A DNA stretch of 64,000 bases, from positions 65,740,600-65,804,599 of the forward strand of contig NC_083602.1 in NCBI RefSeq assembly GCF_029168945.1, in the 5' to 3' direction. Positions within the stretch are counted from its first letter, which is position 1; the number at the start of each line of letters is the position of its first letter. Positions 51,615-63,775 of this stretch are shown here, in pieces. The DNA is from Cannabis sativa (taxonomy: Eukaryota; Streptophyta; Magnoliopsida; Rosales; Cannabaceae). Made by a program: the position numbers and the translations under genes. A model generated the notes under the pieces. That model was not told the DNA's origin. It saw only the letters and a list, made by a program, of their open reading frames with translations, and did no database searches.

Positions 51615-52741
51615 TGTGGCAGTCCCAAAATTGGCCATGTGGCAAGTGGGTCTAAAGATCAAGAAATACTCAAGATAAACCTTAAGAGAATTTATCTAGA
51701 TTTAATAGTCATGTCCGGGAGGTCCCTTCGGGAGTTTCAATTGCATCCTAACACCAAGGTATTTTGTTCATCTTCGGGAACAAGGTAGGGGCCCCAGGGT
51801 CAGTCATTAGGTCTCAGATGTTAGGGGTCAAAATCGATCAATTATGGTCAGTTTTTACAATTTTATAACTGACCGGTCGGTTACGGTTTTTATTTTACAA
51901 AATCGTAACTGACCGTTTAAAAATTATAACCGTATAAAACCGACCGTACGGTTTTTGGCAATTTTTAGTGGTTTTGGACAGTTTTTGGTAGTTTTGGACG
52001 GTTTTTGGCAGTTTTGGACAGTTTTTGGCAATTTTGGACGATTTTTGGTAATTTTTGGCAGTTTTTTAGTTTAACTATTTTTTTTTATTTCAAAAACTAA
52101 GATCAACCGCCATGTCAAAAAAAACTGCAACCGAAACCGATTGCCAAATTCAGTGATGACGTTGAACCAAAAATTCAGTTACGGTCTGGTCGATTTCGGT
52201 TTTTTAGTTTTGAGGAACACCCCTACCGGACGTGTATTATATAGGGGAATTAAATGCGGCATGGAGGAAACAACTTTGAATGGATCCGAAAAGACATGTC
52301 AGAGGCATTAAACCCATTCTTTGGTGATTACACTCTAATCTATGAGCTTTGTGACAGCTACATAATGAACTATCACATCAATTAAGGAAGGTTAGGGCTT
52401 ATCTCACTTAACACCTAGCTAAAACCTATGCAACCTACCATACAGACATACATACCCTACTATTCGAACCTAGGAACTTCTGCAAGCCATGCTTCAACAC
52501 TTGCAACAACAGTGACCTTTTTGCTCTTTTTATGAAGCTATAAATACCCCAACTATATTCTGAGAAAGGAGTTAGAAAAAATAGTGTAAAACATCCTCTG
52601 TAAGAACAACTACTATATTAAATAGCAGTGACTCGTTGACTAAGGCTCATTAATGCTCCAACCACATAAAAGATATTTGCATTAAATATCTTCTACTCAT
52701 TTAAACAACTCTCATTAATTAGTTGCCGAAAATCTCGGTCA
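51615..52741 (+). mobile_element. Second Gypsy 5' LTR (with MITE inside)
   Basis: Probable span TGTGGCAGTCCCAAAATTGG to AATCTCGGTCA. It is followed by TTGGTACTTTCATTGACAGC (52747-52766), a primer-site region like that of the element at 42010 but a different family, then gag. The left boundary is the less certain one. Confidence 0.6.
51822..52225. mobile_element. hAT-type miniature element, 404 bp, with internal minisatellite
   Basis: TAGGGGTCAAAATCG at the left and GAACACCCCTA at the right are inverted. Flanks TCAGATGT and CCGGACGT differ only by transitions, fitting a worn 8-bp duplication. The middle (51950-52065) repeats GTTTTTGGCAGTTTTGGACA-like units about five times; ACCG and its complement recur near the ends. 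Confidence 0.75.
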
Positions 52742-52815
52742 AAATTTTGGTACTTTCATTGACAGCTGAGAAAGCTTTACGTAAGAAGAATATCAAAAGT
52801 AAATTCTCAGTACAA

Positions 52816-55800
52816 TGGTGGAAACTAAAAACCATGCACGCCAACCACCTCCACCTCAAGGCCCTAGGGAGGCGGATGAAGAGGAAGTGGCTTCCTGAGT
52901 AGACGCAAAAGTAAAAGAATAAGATGAGACCAATGATCTAGAATACGATAAAAACCAAGAGGAGTAAGGAGTGTATGGTGATGTTAGTTACACCAAACTT
53001 ATGGCATTAAGACAGAATGTCGCTGACCATGAAACCGAGTTGGCAGAGCAAAAGGAGCAGAACAGGAGGATGCAAGAAATAATGATCCCCATGCAAAAAG
53101 TGATGGAAAGTGCATGCATCCGTGTGCATCCAAGTGCAGGACCCACTGGGCAAGATAAAATAAGAGAGGAATCTCTATTGCTAGATAATCTGAGGCATAA
53201 TAATTGAGAGATAAGCCCTATACGGTACCCTTCAGAAGGCTCCCCAAAGGCAAAACCAACGACCATTCCTGAAAAGAACAAGAAGGCTCAAGATTTGCAA
53301 AAAGTTTGCTTCGATCTCCCTAGAGGAAAAAGTTCGCAAAGGGGCAGGTTTCCAAAGAGAAATGTTGGACCTCAGGATTGGGGAGATCGAAAAAGCGTCT
53401 CCGTCCACCAGGAGACGTGGGAGAGAAGGGGGAAAACGACGAAGATCCTCCTATCAATTCGGGACGTAAACTCAATGCCAAACATGATGATCTTAAAAAT
53501 CGCTTGGAGCGAAAGAAACAAGCAATACCAGTCTTGGAAAGTGCCCTGAATAAGGGGATCTTGGTCAAACTTGCCATCCTTAAGAAAGATATAACCAAGG
53601 TCTCCTAAAGACAAAGGGGAGATGATTCAGAGTCTAATTGTGAGGATCGAGAACCATGTGCTAGAAACATCCTTGAAACGGAGCTCCCAAAGAATTTCAA
53701 AATGCCTGAAATGACATTGTACGTAGGAGACTCAGACCCCAATGACCACTTATCCCAGTTTAACCGCATGATGATGTTGGAAATATTTTACTAGGATCTA
53801 GATTTACTACCAAGTATGTTTCATTAACATCCTAATATGAATTCTAAAACAATGAAATAAACACATATAAAGTTTAGTAAACCTTACATTGGGTGCAGCG
53901 GAATATTATGACTCCTTCCGTTCAGATCTCTAGCCCTTGATTCCTTTCTGAAGCAGAGCATAATCAAGATCTGAACCTGGATCTCTTTCTCTCCTTCCTT
54001 TGATGCTGATTCTCCTTCTTGTTGTTTGGATTCTTCACAGTCTTACACACTATGATTGAGATACCACTTGATGTGTGTGGGCACTACTCATTCACTCAAG
54101 GTATTTCGAAATTCAAGAGAAGAAGAAGAAGAGAGGGGGGGCTATGGTTTTTCTCTGAAAGGAACAATATGCAAGTCATAGTTTCCTGAAGCCAACACTT
54201 TCTATTTATAGAATGCCATCTAGGTTTAGGTTAGAATTGTATGGCATTAAAATAATGAAAAATATAATTGGTAAACCCTTTGCATAGTGTCCGGCCATAT
54301 AAGGGAAATGGGCCTCACTTTGCAACTTTCCCATTTTGTTATTTTCTAATCTCATTTTCTCAAAAATGCCAATTTTCCAATTTAACCATTTAAATGCCAA
54401 TTCCAATTATTTAATAACTAAAAATTAATCATTAAATAATATTGTCATTTAATATATTTATTAATTGGACATATAAAGTCCCTTAATTAATAAATAAAAC
54501 CTAGAATCTATTTTCTTTACAATTTCGCCCTTGCTTAGTGAAAATTCATAAAGTATACATAGTCTAACTTTAGAATTATAATTTATTACACAAAATCAAT
54601 TAACTGAGTCTTACAAGCAGTATGGTCTCAACTAGTATGGGGACCATGGGCCTATATTAACCGAGCTTCCTATAAGTCGAATCGAATTTACCAAGTAAAT
54701 TCCCTAACTTATTAAATCCACACTTAAAACTTGGAATTGCACTCTCAGTCATATAGAACGCTCTATATGTTCCACGATATAGATACGCTATTAGTTATCC
54801 ATTGTTATAATCCTAATTTGATCAATGACCCTCTAATAGATGATCTACATTGAATAGGAACTAAAATTACCGTTACACCTTCAATGTATTTTATCCTTAA
54901 AACACTTAGCTCTGTATAAATGATATTTCAGCGAAGTGAAATGAGATCTCAACCATTTATCTCTGTTTAGCCAAGCTCGAAGGATATCATCGTTTCACTT
55001 CTAAATTCCTATAAAAGTTATAGACTCCATATTTATGTTAGCGCTCCCACTCAATTATACTATCATGTTCCCAAAATGTACGTATCACCCTGACCCAAAA
55101 GTAGGCTTAACTAACAAATCAAAGAACATGTATAATACTCTTGAGATCGAACCTAACCATATCATGATTAAGATCATTTGATCTAGGATCAACATGTGAT
55201 ATTGAATTGAATAGATATTACGGTAAATTTTAACAAATCTAATCAAAGTTCAATATCGGTCCCTTCCGATGTATACTCCATACATCCGATACTGGTAAAC
55301 TTTGCCAATGCCCTGGAAAGGACATAACACTTATCCAAGGTGTAAGAATACCTATCGTTGATTATCATGTCAGTCTAAATCCAGTGAACTGACAAATCAG
55401 GGAATAAACTTTCAAACATATAATTAAGATTATATTCCACTGTGCTGACAACACTATAATCATTAACATATTCATATGTTCTGGACTTAAATAGAATTCA
55501 TAGATTATATATATAATCATGAAATAAATCATGTGAACCATGCAACATAAAATGTTATTTCTGATCTTTATTAATAAGTAAATCTGATTATATTGAAATG
55601 AGTTTTATTTAGGGCACAAAACCCAACAGACGACAGTCATGAGAGTTTGCAATGACGCAAAGTGTTTGTGTTTCCTGCTGACATTAGGAGGATCCGCTGA
55701 GGAGTTGTTTAAAAAGTTAGAACCTGGATCCGTGGACTGTTGGAACAAGTTGTAAGTTAGCTTTACAAGATAGTTTGTGGCTGCCAAAAAGATAAACCTT

Positions 55801-56400
55801 GAAGTCAGTGCTTTGACCAACATCAAGCAATTACTAGTTGAAACTCTAAAAAATTTCATAAAGAGATTTAAGGAAAAATCTTCTAATACCAAAAAGGTGG
55901 ATGATGGACAGCAATTTGCATTACTACAAGTTAGAATTCGAACATGAACCCCTTTTTAGAATGAGCTCCAGCAACAAGGAACCACTAGCCTTTAGGACTT
56001 CCAAAAGAGGGCCAAAAAATACATCAATTTAGAGGAAGCACAAATAACTGCTTTTGGAGGATATTATCCTACTGGTGGTCCAGAATATGCTCCCAAAGTG
56101 CAGTTTCTTAGAATTACCCTTCCAGTTGTGTCGTAAGCAAGCAGATCGCCTAATGTGTAATTTTCAACAATACCAGGATACACCTACAACCTTGCTTTTA
56201 CCCCGACTCAATCCAATTTTGGAGCACTAGGGGTAACTTAGCTCCCAAAGTAGGTTTGCAATATCCCTCTCAATCTGCGCCTCCCGCAGCAAGTGTAGCA
56301 GATGTTCCTCAGAGCTCCTAGAGTAAGAGATCTTCAAAAAGAAGTACGCAAATAGAGAACAAGAGGCAAAAGAAAGGTTAACCTCACAGTATACTCAGTA
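52816..56400 (+). pseudogene. Gypsy gag, decayed, split by a solo LTR
   Basis: ATG at 52816 opens MVETKNHARQPPPPQGPREA and stops soon; later pieces include LAEQKEQNRRMQEIM (52971-53207), LPKNFKMPEMTLYVGDSDP and DHLSQFNRMM (about 53690-53773), which is the retrotransposon-gag domain start. After the LTR at 53775-55628 it resumes with FLLTLGGSAEELFKKLEPGS and LTNIKQLLVETLKNFIKRF. Several stops and shifts; no pol is seen before the reversed LTR at 56459. Confidence 0.78.
53775..55628 (-). mobile_element. Copia solo LTR, 1,854 bp
   Basis: Runs from TGTTGGAAATATTTT (the complement of the LTR end) to GGGCACAAAACCCAACA (complement of the start). Flanks GATGA and GACGA are a 5-bp duplication with one change. 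It splits one gag reading region that resumes on the far side. Confidence 0.92.
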
Positions 56401-56458
56401 TATCGATTTAGTGGACACCCAAGAATGTGTGTACATGGCCATGAGGTAAAACACCCAC

Positions 56459-58429
56459 TATTGACCTCAAAAATTGGCCAACTGACAACGGAGTCGAATT
56501 GATATTGATGCTTGACACGTGTTACACAATTAGAAATAGAAATTAAAAGAAGACAATGATTTTTATAGAGGTTTGGTCCCCTGAGTAAGCGGGTAATGAC
56601 CTACTCCCTTTTTTTGACCTACTCCCCTTTTAGTTATATTAATACCGAGAGATAATACTATTCAGATCACTATATGTGGGATCTAATAATGCTCTCTTTA
56701 GATTACAATGTATGAATCAGTAGGCAGGTCTCTACTGAAATAGAGATAGGACCTTGGAGGCGTGTGAGAGAGAGACAGAGAGGTAGAGAGCCCTTTGGGC
56801 GTGTAGAGAGAGAGAGAAGAGGATTCAGACTTAGAGCTTTATGGCTTAAAATAAGACTTAATGACTTAGAATTTTTAGGGTTAAGTTAAGGCTCTTTATA
56901 TAGGAGAGCTTAAACCCTAATTAACAAATAAAATAAGTAGATATTTACACATTATTTTAATAAATACAAATGACTAAATTACCCCTTAAAAGTAGATATT
57001 TTTCGTAGCATCTTAGTGGCTTGTTAAGGCCCAACTCGTAGCTTGGCTTGCTGTCCACGGATGAAAGTTGCGGATCAACGTCCTGCAAGGGAAAATCTAG
57101 CCAGCCATACACCTGCAGGATGCAGGCTGGCCGGCCATACAAGATCTGTAGGTTGAGGTCTGGCCGACCATGTTCCTACCAGGATCTAGCAGGTCCTATT
57201 CTTGCAAGGGCTTGGCAGATCATGTTCTTGCTAGCTTTGTTAAGAAGTGGCTAGGTCTTTGCATGTGTTGGCCAACCTTGGTGATGGTCAGCCTCTATAG
57301 ATAAAGCCCAACCCTTTAGAGGTGGAGGCCAGCCTTTAGATGTGGAAGCTAGCCTTTGGAGATGGAGGCCAGCTTTTGTACACCTTTTCCTTGCAGAGGT
57401 CAGGCTCCCTTGGTCAAACAAAAGTTCCCTTGGTCTGAAAGTCACCTTTTGGCCAGCCAACTAGTGCTCAAACCCTGATCGGTAGGGGTGAGCAAAAAAT
57501 CTAAAAACTGACCAAACCGAATACACCGACCGTCGGAACACCGAAAAAACTGACACCAAAAAAACCGAAAATCTAAAAAATCGCCTTCGGTTAAAACCGC
57601 TATAACATGGTCGGTTTTAGTGTCAATGGCAAACCCACCGATTAAACCGAGAACCGACCGAACATATATATTATGTATAATATATTATTTTTGTAAATAT
57701 TTAATATACAATTTTATTAAACTAGTTTTACTTATATCTTTTTTATTTAAAGTCTCAATTATCCATTGCTTTATTTTATTATAGTTTGATGCATTTACAT
57801 ATTATATATACACATTTATAAAATAATTCAAATTTTTAATATAACTCATTACCATATTAATAGCACAAATAATTTGAACAAATTTAAAAAAGTTTATTTT
57901 AAATTATTTATTTAACTAAGAAAGTTTTATTCTTAAATTATATGATATTTGATACAATACTCTAATTTTTTTAGTTTTCAAATAATTATAAAAAATTTAA
58001 AAACTTATTTTTTTTTAAAAAAAAATGAAGTTCGGTTTGGTCGGATTAAACTGACCAAACCGTGGATTAAAACAGACAGTTTTTTTTATATTTGTATAAT
58101 GGTCGGTCGGTTTTCGGATTATAACCATGAAAACCGAAAACTGAATTTTAGATTTTTTTGTGTGTAAAAAACCGACCAAACCGATCGTTACTCACCCCTA
58201 CTGGTCGGCCATACAAGCTCATCTGGCTGGCCTATAGACTCCCCTTGGCCAACCAAACATATTGGTACAACTACTTAACGACTCATTTAACTTTTTCGCT
58301 TGTTGCTTGATGGTTTTGCCATAACTTGTAAGAAGGCTTGTTCTGCTATTAGCAAGGTTGTATTCCACATGTACTCTATCTTGGCTTACGTGGACATACC
58401 ACGTCAGGTGGATAAAATTTGGGATAACA
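56459..58429 (-). mobile_element. Gypsy 3' LTR in reverse orientation (with hAT MITE inside)
   Basis: Complement begins TGTTATCCCAAATTTTATCC and ends near GAGGTCAATA, matching the LTR at 42010-43207. On the minus strand it is preceded by TTAGGGGGCACG, a polypurine tract, so it is the 3' LTR of an element whose body lay to the right. Without its insert it would be about 1.25 kb. Confidence 0.85.
57483..58200. mobile_element. hAT-type non-autonomous element, 718 bp
   Basis: TAGGGGTGAGCAAAAAATC and TTACTCACCCCTA are the inverted ends. The 8-bp duplication CTGATCGG / CTGGTCGG lies at 57475-57482 and 58201-58208 (one change). The related LTR at 42010 shows the uninterrupted site. ACCGACC and ACCGAAAA motifs crowd both ends, as subterminal repeats of hAT elements do. 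Confidence 0.9.
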
Positions 58430-59431
58430 CGTGCCCCCTAAGTCCCTATTCGAACATCTGGTCAGATAGGGACTTCTAGCTCTCGTCTTATTTGTAGTAG
58501 TCTTTGTCGAGCAGCCTTATCTAGCCAAGTGTTTGCTTTTCCGCATGGCATGCTTTTAAATCTTTGATCTTCTCTCTCTATAAATGTCTCATCTCCTCTT
58601 CTTTGATATCTCTTTTTTGTACTTGTCATTAATAAGTTTCAAGCTTTTTAAGCTTTTAGAAACTTTTTTATTCTCATGTTAGTTTGTAATCTTTTTGGTA
58701 TTTTGATTCACATAACAGTTTTAGAATGCATAATGTGTGATTTCTTGATGGAAAAGATTCGGTTTTGGCCTTCGTTGTGATTCTTGACTCTTTGAGTGAT
58801 AAAGAACACGAGGCACATATTTGAGTTTTGATAAAAACACACATTTGGATTCAAAACTAACCTTGGTTGGCCTTGGAGGTCTTACTTGAGACCTGACCGG
58901 TCCTAGGACTTAATCATGGGAGTTGGCCAGCTCTAGGGTTTCACCCTATAAAGTTAGTCGATTCATGCCTAAGTTTGGTGACCTTGGCCAGTTCTTGGTT
59001 GAGTCATGGGACTCTAGTTGACCCTTTCAAGGCTTGGGAACCCTGGCCGGCCTAGGCCTTAGTTCTAAGCAGGTGGCCAACTTTCTGTCCTCTTTTGACT
59101 TCGGAAAGAATCCTATCATGGCCCTGTAGGCCTATACAACCTTAGTCTCATACGTGGTTCCCTTAGAAACCCTGTATGAAACTTAATGGGGAGTCTATTA
59201 TAGTCAAATATTCAACTTAAGACTCTGTATGAAGCTTGTCGGCCATAGGGCCGGCCAGCCCCTTGAGGTGGCTGGTTTGTCACTCGTTGTCTTGTTTGAG
59301 TATCAGGATCCCCCGTTGGCTAGGGTGCTAGGTAGATGACTTGACCTTTTTGTTGGTGAGTTGTACTGCTACGTGGCGCTGATATTAGCACATAGATATG
59401 CCACGTCAAATGAGCAAAAATTGAGATAACA
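58430..59431 (-). mobile_element. Gypsy interior or related LTR fragment
   Basis: GGCCGGCC/GGCCAG-rich like the adjoining LTR. Its right edge, read as complement, is TGTTATCTCAATTTTTGCTC followed by GACGTGG, similar to the LTR start at 58429, so a second LTR of a related family may begin at 59431. No coding is visible. Confidence 0.5.
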
Positions 59432-59985
59432 ATAAAGTTTAGAGATAAAATTTTATGTATATATATGTTTGATGTTTAATCAATAAAATAAGAAAAAATA
59501 GGAATAATATATATATTAAATGCATAATAATTTATATTTAAGGTTTGAAGATTTTTGTTTATTAGAAATTTTTATCAATAAAAAATATAAAAAATTGAGA
59601 AAATTAAGAAGAAAAAAATATTTTTAAAGTAATTTTAAAGCGCCATGTCACCATTTTATATCTCTCCTTTATATATTTTTTTATATGTGCATATATAGCT
59701 TAGAATATATACTTTTTTCTCAATTAATTTATACGGTTTAAAGATAAATTTATATATATGTTTAATGTTTAATTAATAAGAATAATTTATATATTATATG
59801 CATGATAATTTATATTTACGGCTTGAAGATTTTTGTTTATTAAAAAATTTTATGAATAAAAAATGTGAAAATTTGAGAAAACGATAAAATAAAGGAGAGA
59901 ATAGAAAAATATATTTAGAGTAATTTTATAGTGCTATGTCATCGCCTTATATGTCTCTTTTATATATTGTTATACCTGAAATTCG
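59432..59985. repeat. Two tandem AT-rich units of about 275 bp
   Basis: Shared blocks in the same order at 59445 and 59735: TATATATGTTT(G/A)ATGTTTAAT, TAATTTATATTTA, TTGAAGATTTTTGTTTATT and the GC(C/T)ATGTCA(C/T)C block (59641, 59933). Confidence 0.75.
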
Positions 59986-60724
59986 GCTACACTTCAGAGA
60001 GTGGCACGTGAACCACATGATATAATAAAATTATATCATTTAATGCAAAGAAAAAGAATAACTCGTTAAATAAAGGATTAATAGAAAATATTCATAACTC
60101 GCTGACTACATAGTCTTAAGCGAGATAAGGATAAAAGGCTATGTAACACCCCGACCCTCAGGGACGCCGCGTGTGTGCTTTTTCAAACCTATTTCTTACT
60201 AGTCTATTAGTTTAGGAAAAGTGTGGTTTAAATTAAAACCCTTTCAGATTTTAAATTACAATAAAATTTCCATACAAAGTACCCTTATAATATAGGGATC
60301 CTCAGTTTATTAAAATTCCTTTATAACAAATTTACAAAACTACTATTACAAAATCAAGGTTACATTTTCAAATATAGAAAAAGGGGTCGATCCTACTTCC
60401 TAGAAGCCAAGACACCACGGCTGATATGTACATGAGTCATGGCTGAACACAACTCCTATTCTCCTTACCTGCTCCACGAAACACCAGTGAGTCACAATGA
60501 CTCAGCAAGAAAAGCTACTAGATAGAAATCATGGAACGTGCTAGCAGTTTTCATTACAATATAATATACATTCTAATAGGTCATTTCATATTCAACAAGC
60601 ATATATAACTTAACATCTATGCGAGCACATTTATTACATAATTAAGAATATTTATAGCTATTCATAATCAATAATCTCATCTTTCCACCAAACATACATT
60701 CGTTCAATACATAGCCACATAGTC

Positions 60725-61131
60725 TCAGTACTTCGTCAAGCACCCTAATCATACAACATTATAAACACTCAATTTCAGTGCTTCATAAAGCACCAAAATT
60801 CACACATTACCATAATCACATAATCTCAATGCTTCATAAAGCACTCTTACCACTCGTTATCTACGAGCTATGTATGTCACTATCGTTGCCCGATAAAGCA
60901 AACGATAAGTAAGAAACTTATCCGTGGTTTTAACGAGTAATTACTCATAACGGTAATGACCGTATGTTTTATTCATTTACAATAACGGTAATGACCGTGT
61001 CTTTTCCCCAATCATAATTGAGTCACAAACGATCATAATCGTTTCTCATCACAACCTCGACCACAGTCGAGTCACACATTTACATATCATTAATAACAAT
61101 CTTAATTGAGATACTAACGATTATAATCGTT
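60725..61131 (+). repeat. Series of about 13 short perfect inverted repeats
   Basis: Hairpins with stems of 4-7 bp and loops of mostly 4-5 nt follow each other at about 15-50 bp: 60778-60793, 60830-60843, 60853-60867, 60881-60895, 60904-60922, 60935-60946, 60950-60963, 60985-60998, 61009-61020, 61027-61044, 61056-61071, 61097-61108, 61116-61131. The loop is CATA in four of them. Stems differ: GTGCTT/AAGCAC, CTCGT/ACGAG, ACGGT/ACCGT, AAACGAT/ATCGTTT, CTCGAC/GTCGAG. Confidence 0.85.
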
Positions 61132-61825
61132 TCTTATATAACCACTTAGCGGTGCATAAAAATTTTCTTACCTCAGTCCAAAAATTAAGCGTGCATGCCA
61201 ACTTAAGTGGAAACAAAGCTTGATGATCCTGGGTCCTATGTCACGACAACAACATTCAATAAATACCTTAAATCAATAATTCTGGGAATAACAATAATTC
61301 CCATAGCCAGTAAACATTAACTTCGATTAGCTCCCAAAATAGGTTTTACAACTTCTAAACAATCTACTCCAGACACGAAAAATCACCTCGAGCCCTAAAA
61401 CCGGCCCTGAAGAAAACTGACAATTTCCCCCTGCAGGGAAACCGGCTGACCGGTTCTGCTGCACCAGAACCAATCGGTCGACCGATTCTGGCAAGGTTGC
61501 AATCTTGAGTTTTCTCCTCCAAACTCGAACCAAAACTCAACCACACCTACCCAACCGCTCCAGATCAAACTAATATTATAAACACAACACCCCAAGTATC
61601 AATGCGCAACAATTCATTAATTAAACCAATATAGCATAGTCAATTAGAAATTTAAGCTTAGAAATCTCAAATTCCTCTAACTCAACCCTAACTGAGCTGA
61701 TTCTAACAAAGTCAATCTTAAGCAAACTCTAATTAGAGCCTAGAGACTTATTTTAACTTCAGTTTAATACCCCAATCCCGAAGTCACCAAAACCCTAACT
61801 TATATCTAACTTGGAACTTGAATAA

Positions 61826-63712
61826 TGTTGGAATTATTTTACCAGGATCTAGATTTACTAACAAGTATGTTTCATTAACATCCTAATATGAATTTCTAAA
61901 ACAATGAAATAAACACATATAAAGTTTAAGAAACCTTACATTGATTGCAGCGGAATATAATGACTAATTCCGTTCAGATCTCTAGCCCTTGATTCCTTTC
62001 TGTAGCAGAGCATTATCAAGATCTGAACCTGGATCTCTTTCTCTCCTTCTTGAGCCCGATTCCCCTTCTTGTTGATTGGATTCTTCACAGTCGTACACAC
62101 CATGATTGAGATACCACTTGATGTGTGTGGGCACTCACTCTATCACTCTAGGTATGAAAATTTGAAGAAGAAAAGAGAGGGAATGGTGGTTCGGCTATAG
62201 GAATAGGAAAGATGGCTCAATTTTTTGAAGATAAGAAATTTCATCAACTTTAAGTGTGAGCCATCACTATCTATTTATAGGCAACCACTAGGTTTAGGTT
62301 AGATTTATTTGGCATTAAAATAATGAAAAAATTAAATGGTAAAATCTACACTAAGTGGCCGTCCAAGGAATGGATAATGGGCTCCACTTTGCAATTTAGC
62401 CATTTTGTCATTTTTCCATCACATTTTCTCAAAAATGCCAATTTTTAAATTTAACCACTTAAAAGCCAATTCTAATTATTTAATAACTAAAAATTAATTA
62501 TTAAATAATATTTTCATTTAATATATTTATTAATTAGACTTAATAAAGTCTTTCAATTAATAAATAAGACCTAGAATCTCTTTTCTTCACATTTAAGCCC
62601 TTGCTTATTGAAAATTCATAAACTAGACATAGTCTAATTTAGAATTATAATTGATTAATTAAAATCAATTAATTGAGTCTTACAAGCAGTATGGTCTCAA
62701 CTAGTATGGGGACCATGGGCCTATATATCCGAGCTTCCAATAAGCAGACACAGAACTTACCAGGTAAATTCACTGACTTATTAATTCCTTGTTGCATCCA
62801 CACATAGAACTTGGAATTCCACTCTCAGTTATATAGAACGCTCTATATGTTCCACGATATAGATACGCTATTAATTATCCATTGTTATAATCCCAATAAT
62901 CAATGATCCTCCATAGATGATCTACATTGTATATGGATAAAATTATTGTTACACCCTTTCAATGTATTTTATCCTTAAAACACTTGGCCACCTATAAATG
63001 ATATTATAGTGAACTAATATAGTTACTAAAATGAGCGCTCTATCATTTATCTCTATTTAGCAAGCTCGAAGGAAATCATCGTTTCACTTATAAATACCTA
63101 TAGAAGCTATAGATTCCATGTCTATGATTAGCGCTCCCACTCAATTGTACTATCATGTTCCCAAAATGTACGTATCACCCTGACCAAAAAGTAGGCTTAA
63201 CTAACAAATCAAAGAACATGAATAACACTCTTGAGATCAAACCTAATCATGTTAGGATTAAGATCATTTGATCTAGGATCAACTAGGTGATATTGAATTG
63301 AATAGATATTACGATAACTTTATCATATCTAATCAAAGTTCAATATCGGTCCCATCCAATGTATACTTCATACATCCGATACTAGTAAACTTTGCCAATG
63401 CCCTAGAAATGACATAACAGTTATCCAAGGTGTAAGAATACCTATCACTGATTACCATGCCAATCAAAATCCAGTGAACTGACAAATCAGGGAATTAAAC
63501 TTTCGAACATATAAACATGATTATATTCCACTGTGCTGACAACACTATAATCATGTACAAATACATATGTTCTGGACCTAATAGAATTTATACATTAAAT
63601 ATAATCATGAAATAAATCATGTGAACCATGCAACATAAAATGTGATTTCTAATCTTTATTAGTAAATCTGATTATATTGAAATGGATTTTATTTAGGGCA
63701 CAAAACCAAACA
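61826..63712 (-). mobile_element. Copia solo LTR, 1,887 bp
   Basis: Same family as 1100 and 53775; TGTTGGAATTATTTT to GGGCACAAAACCAAACA. The 5-bp duplication AATAA is intact at 61821-61825 and 63713-63717. Confidence 0.93.
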
Positions 63713-63775
63713 AATAAAACTAGGAGAAAAGGGTGAAAAACTTACTTTTAAGCTTGAACAAACCCTATAACTTGT

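Larger units (their letters stand above)
60142..63775 (+). mobile_element. Gypsy LTR fragment, interrupted by a Copia solo LTR
   Basis: Starts TGTAACACCCCGACCCTC, the usual opening of chromovirus-type Gypsy LTRs. It runs to 61825, is entered by the solo LTR 61826-63712, and continues to 63775 before the next Copia LTR. Its far end is therefore not seen. Contains a hairpin series (60725-61131). Confidence 0.65.
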
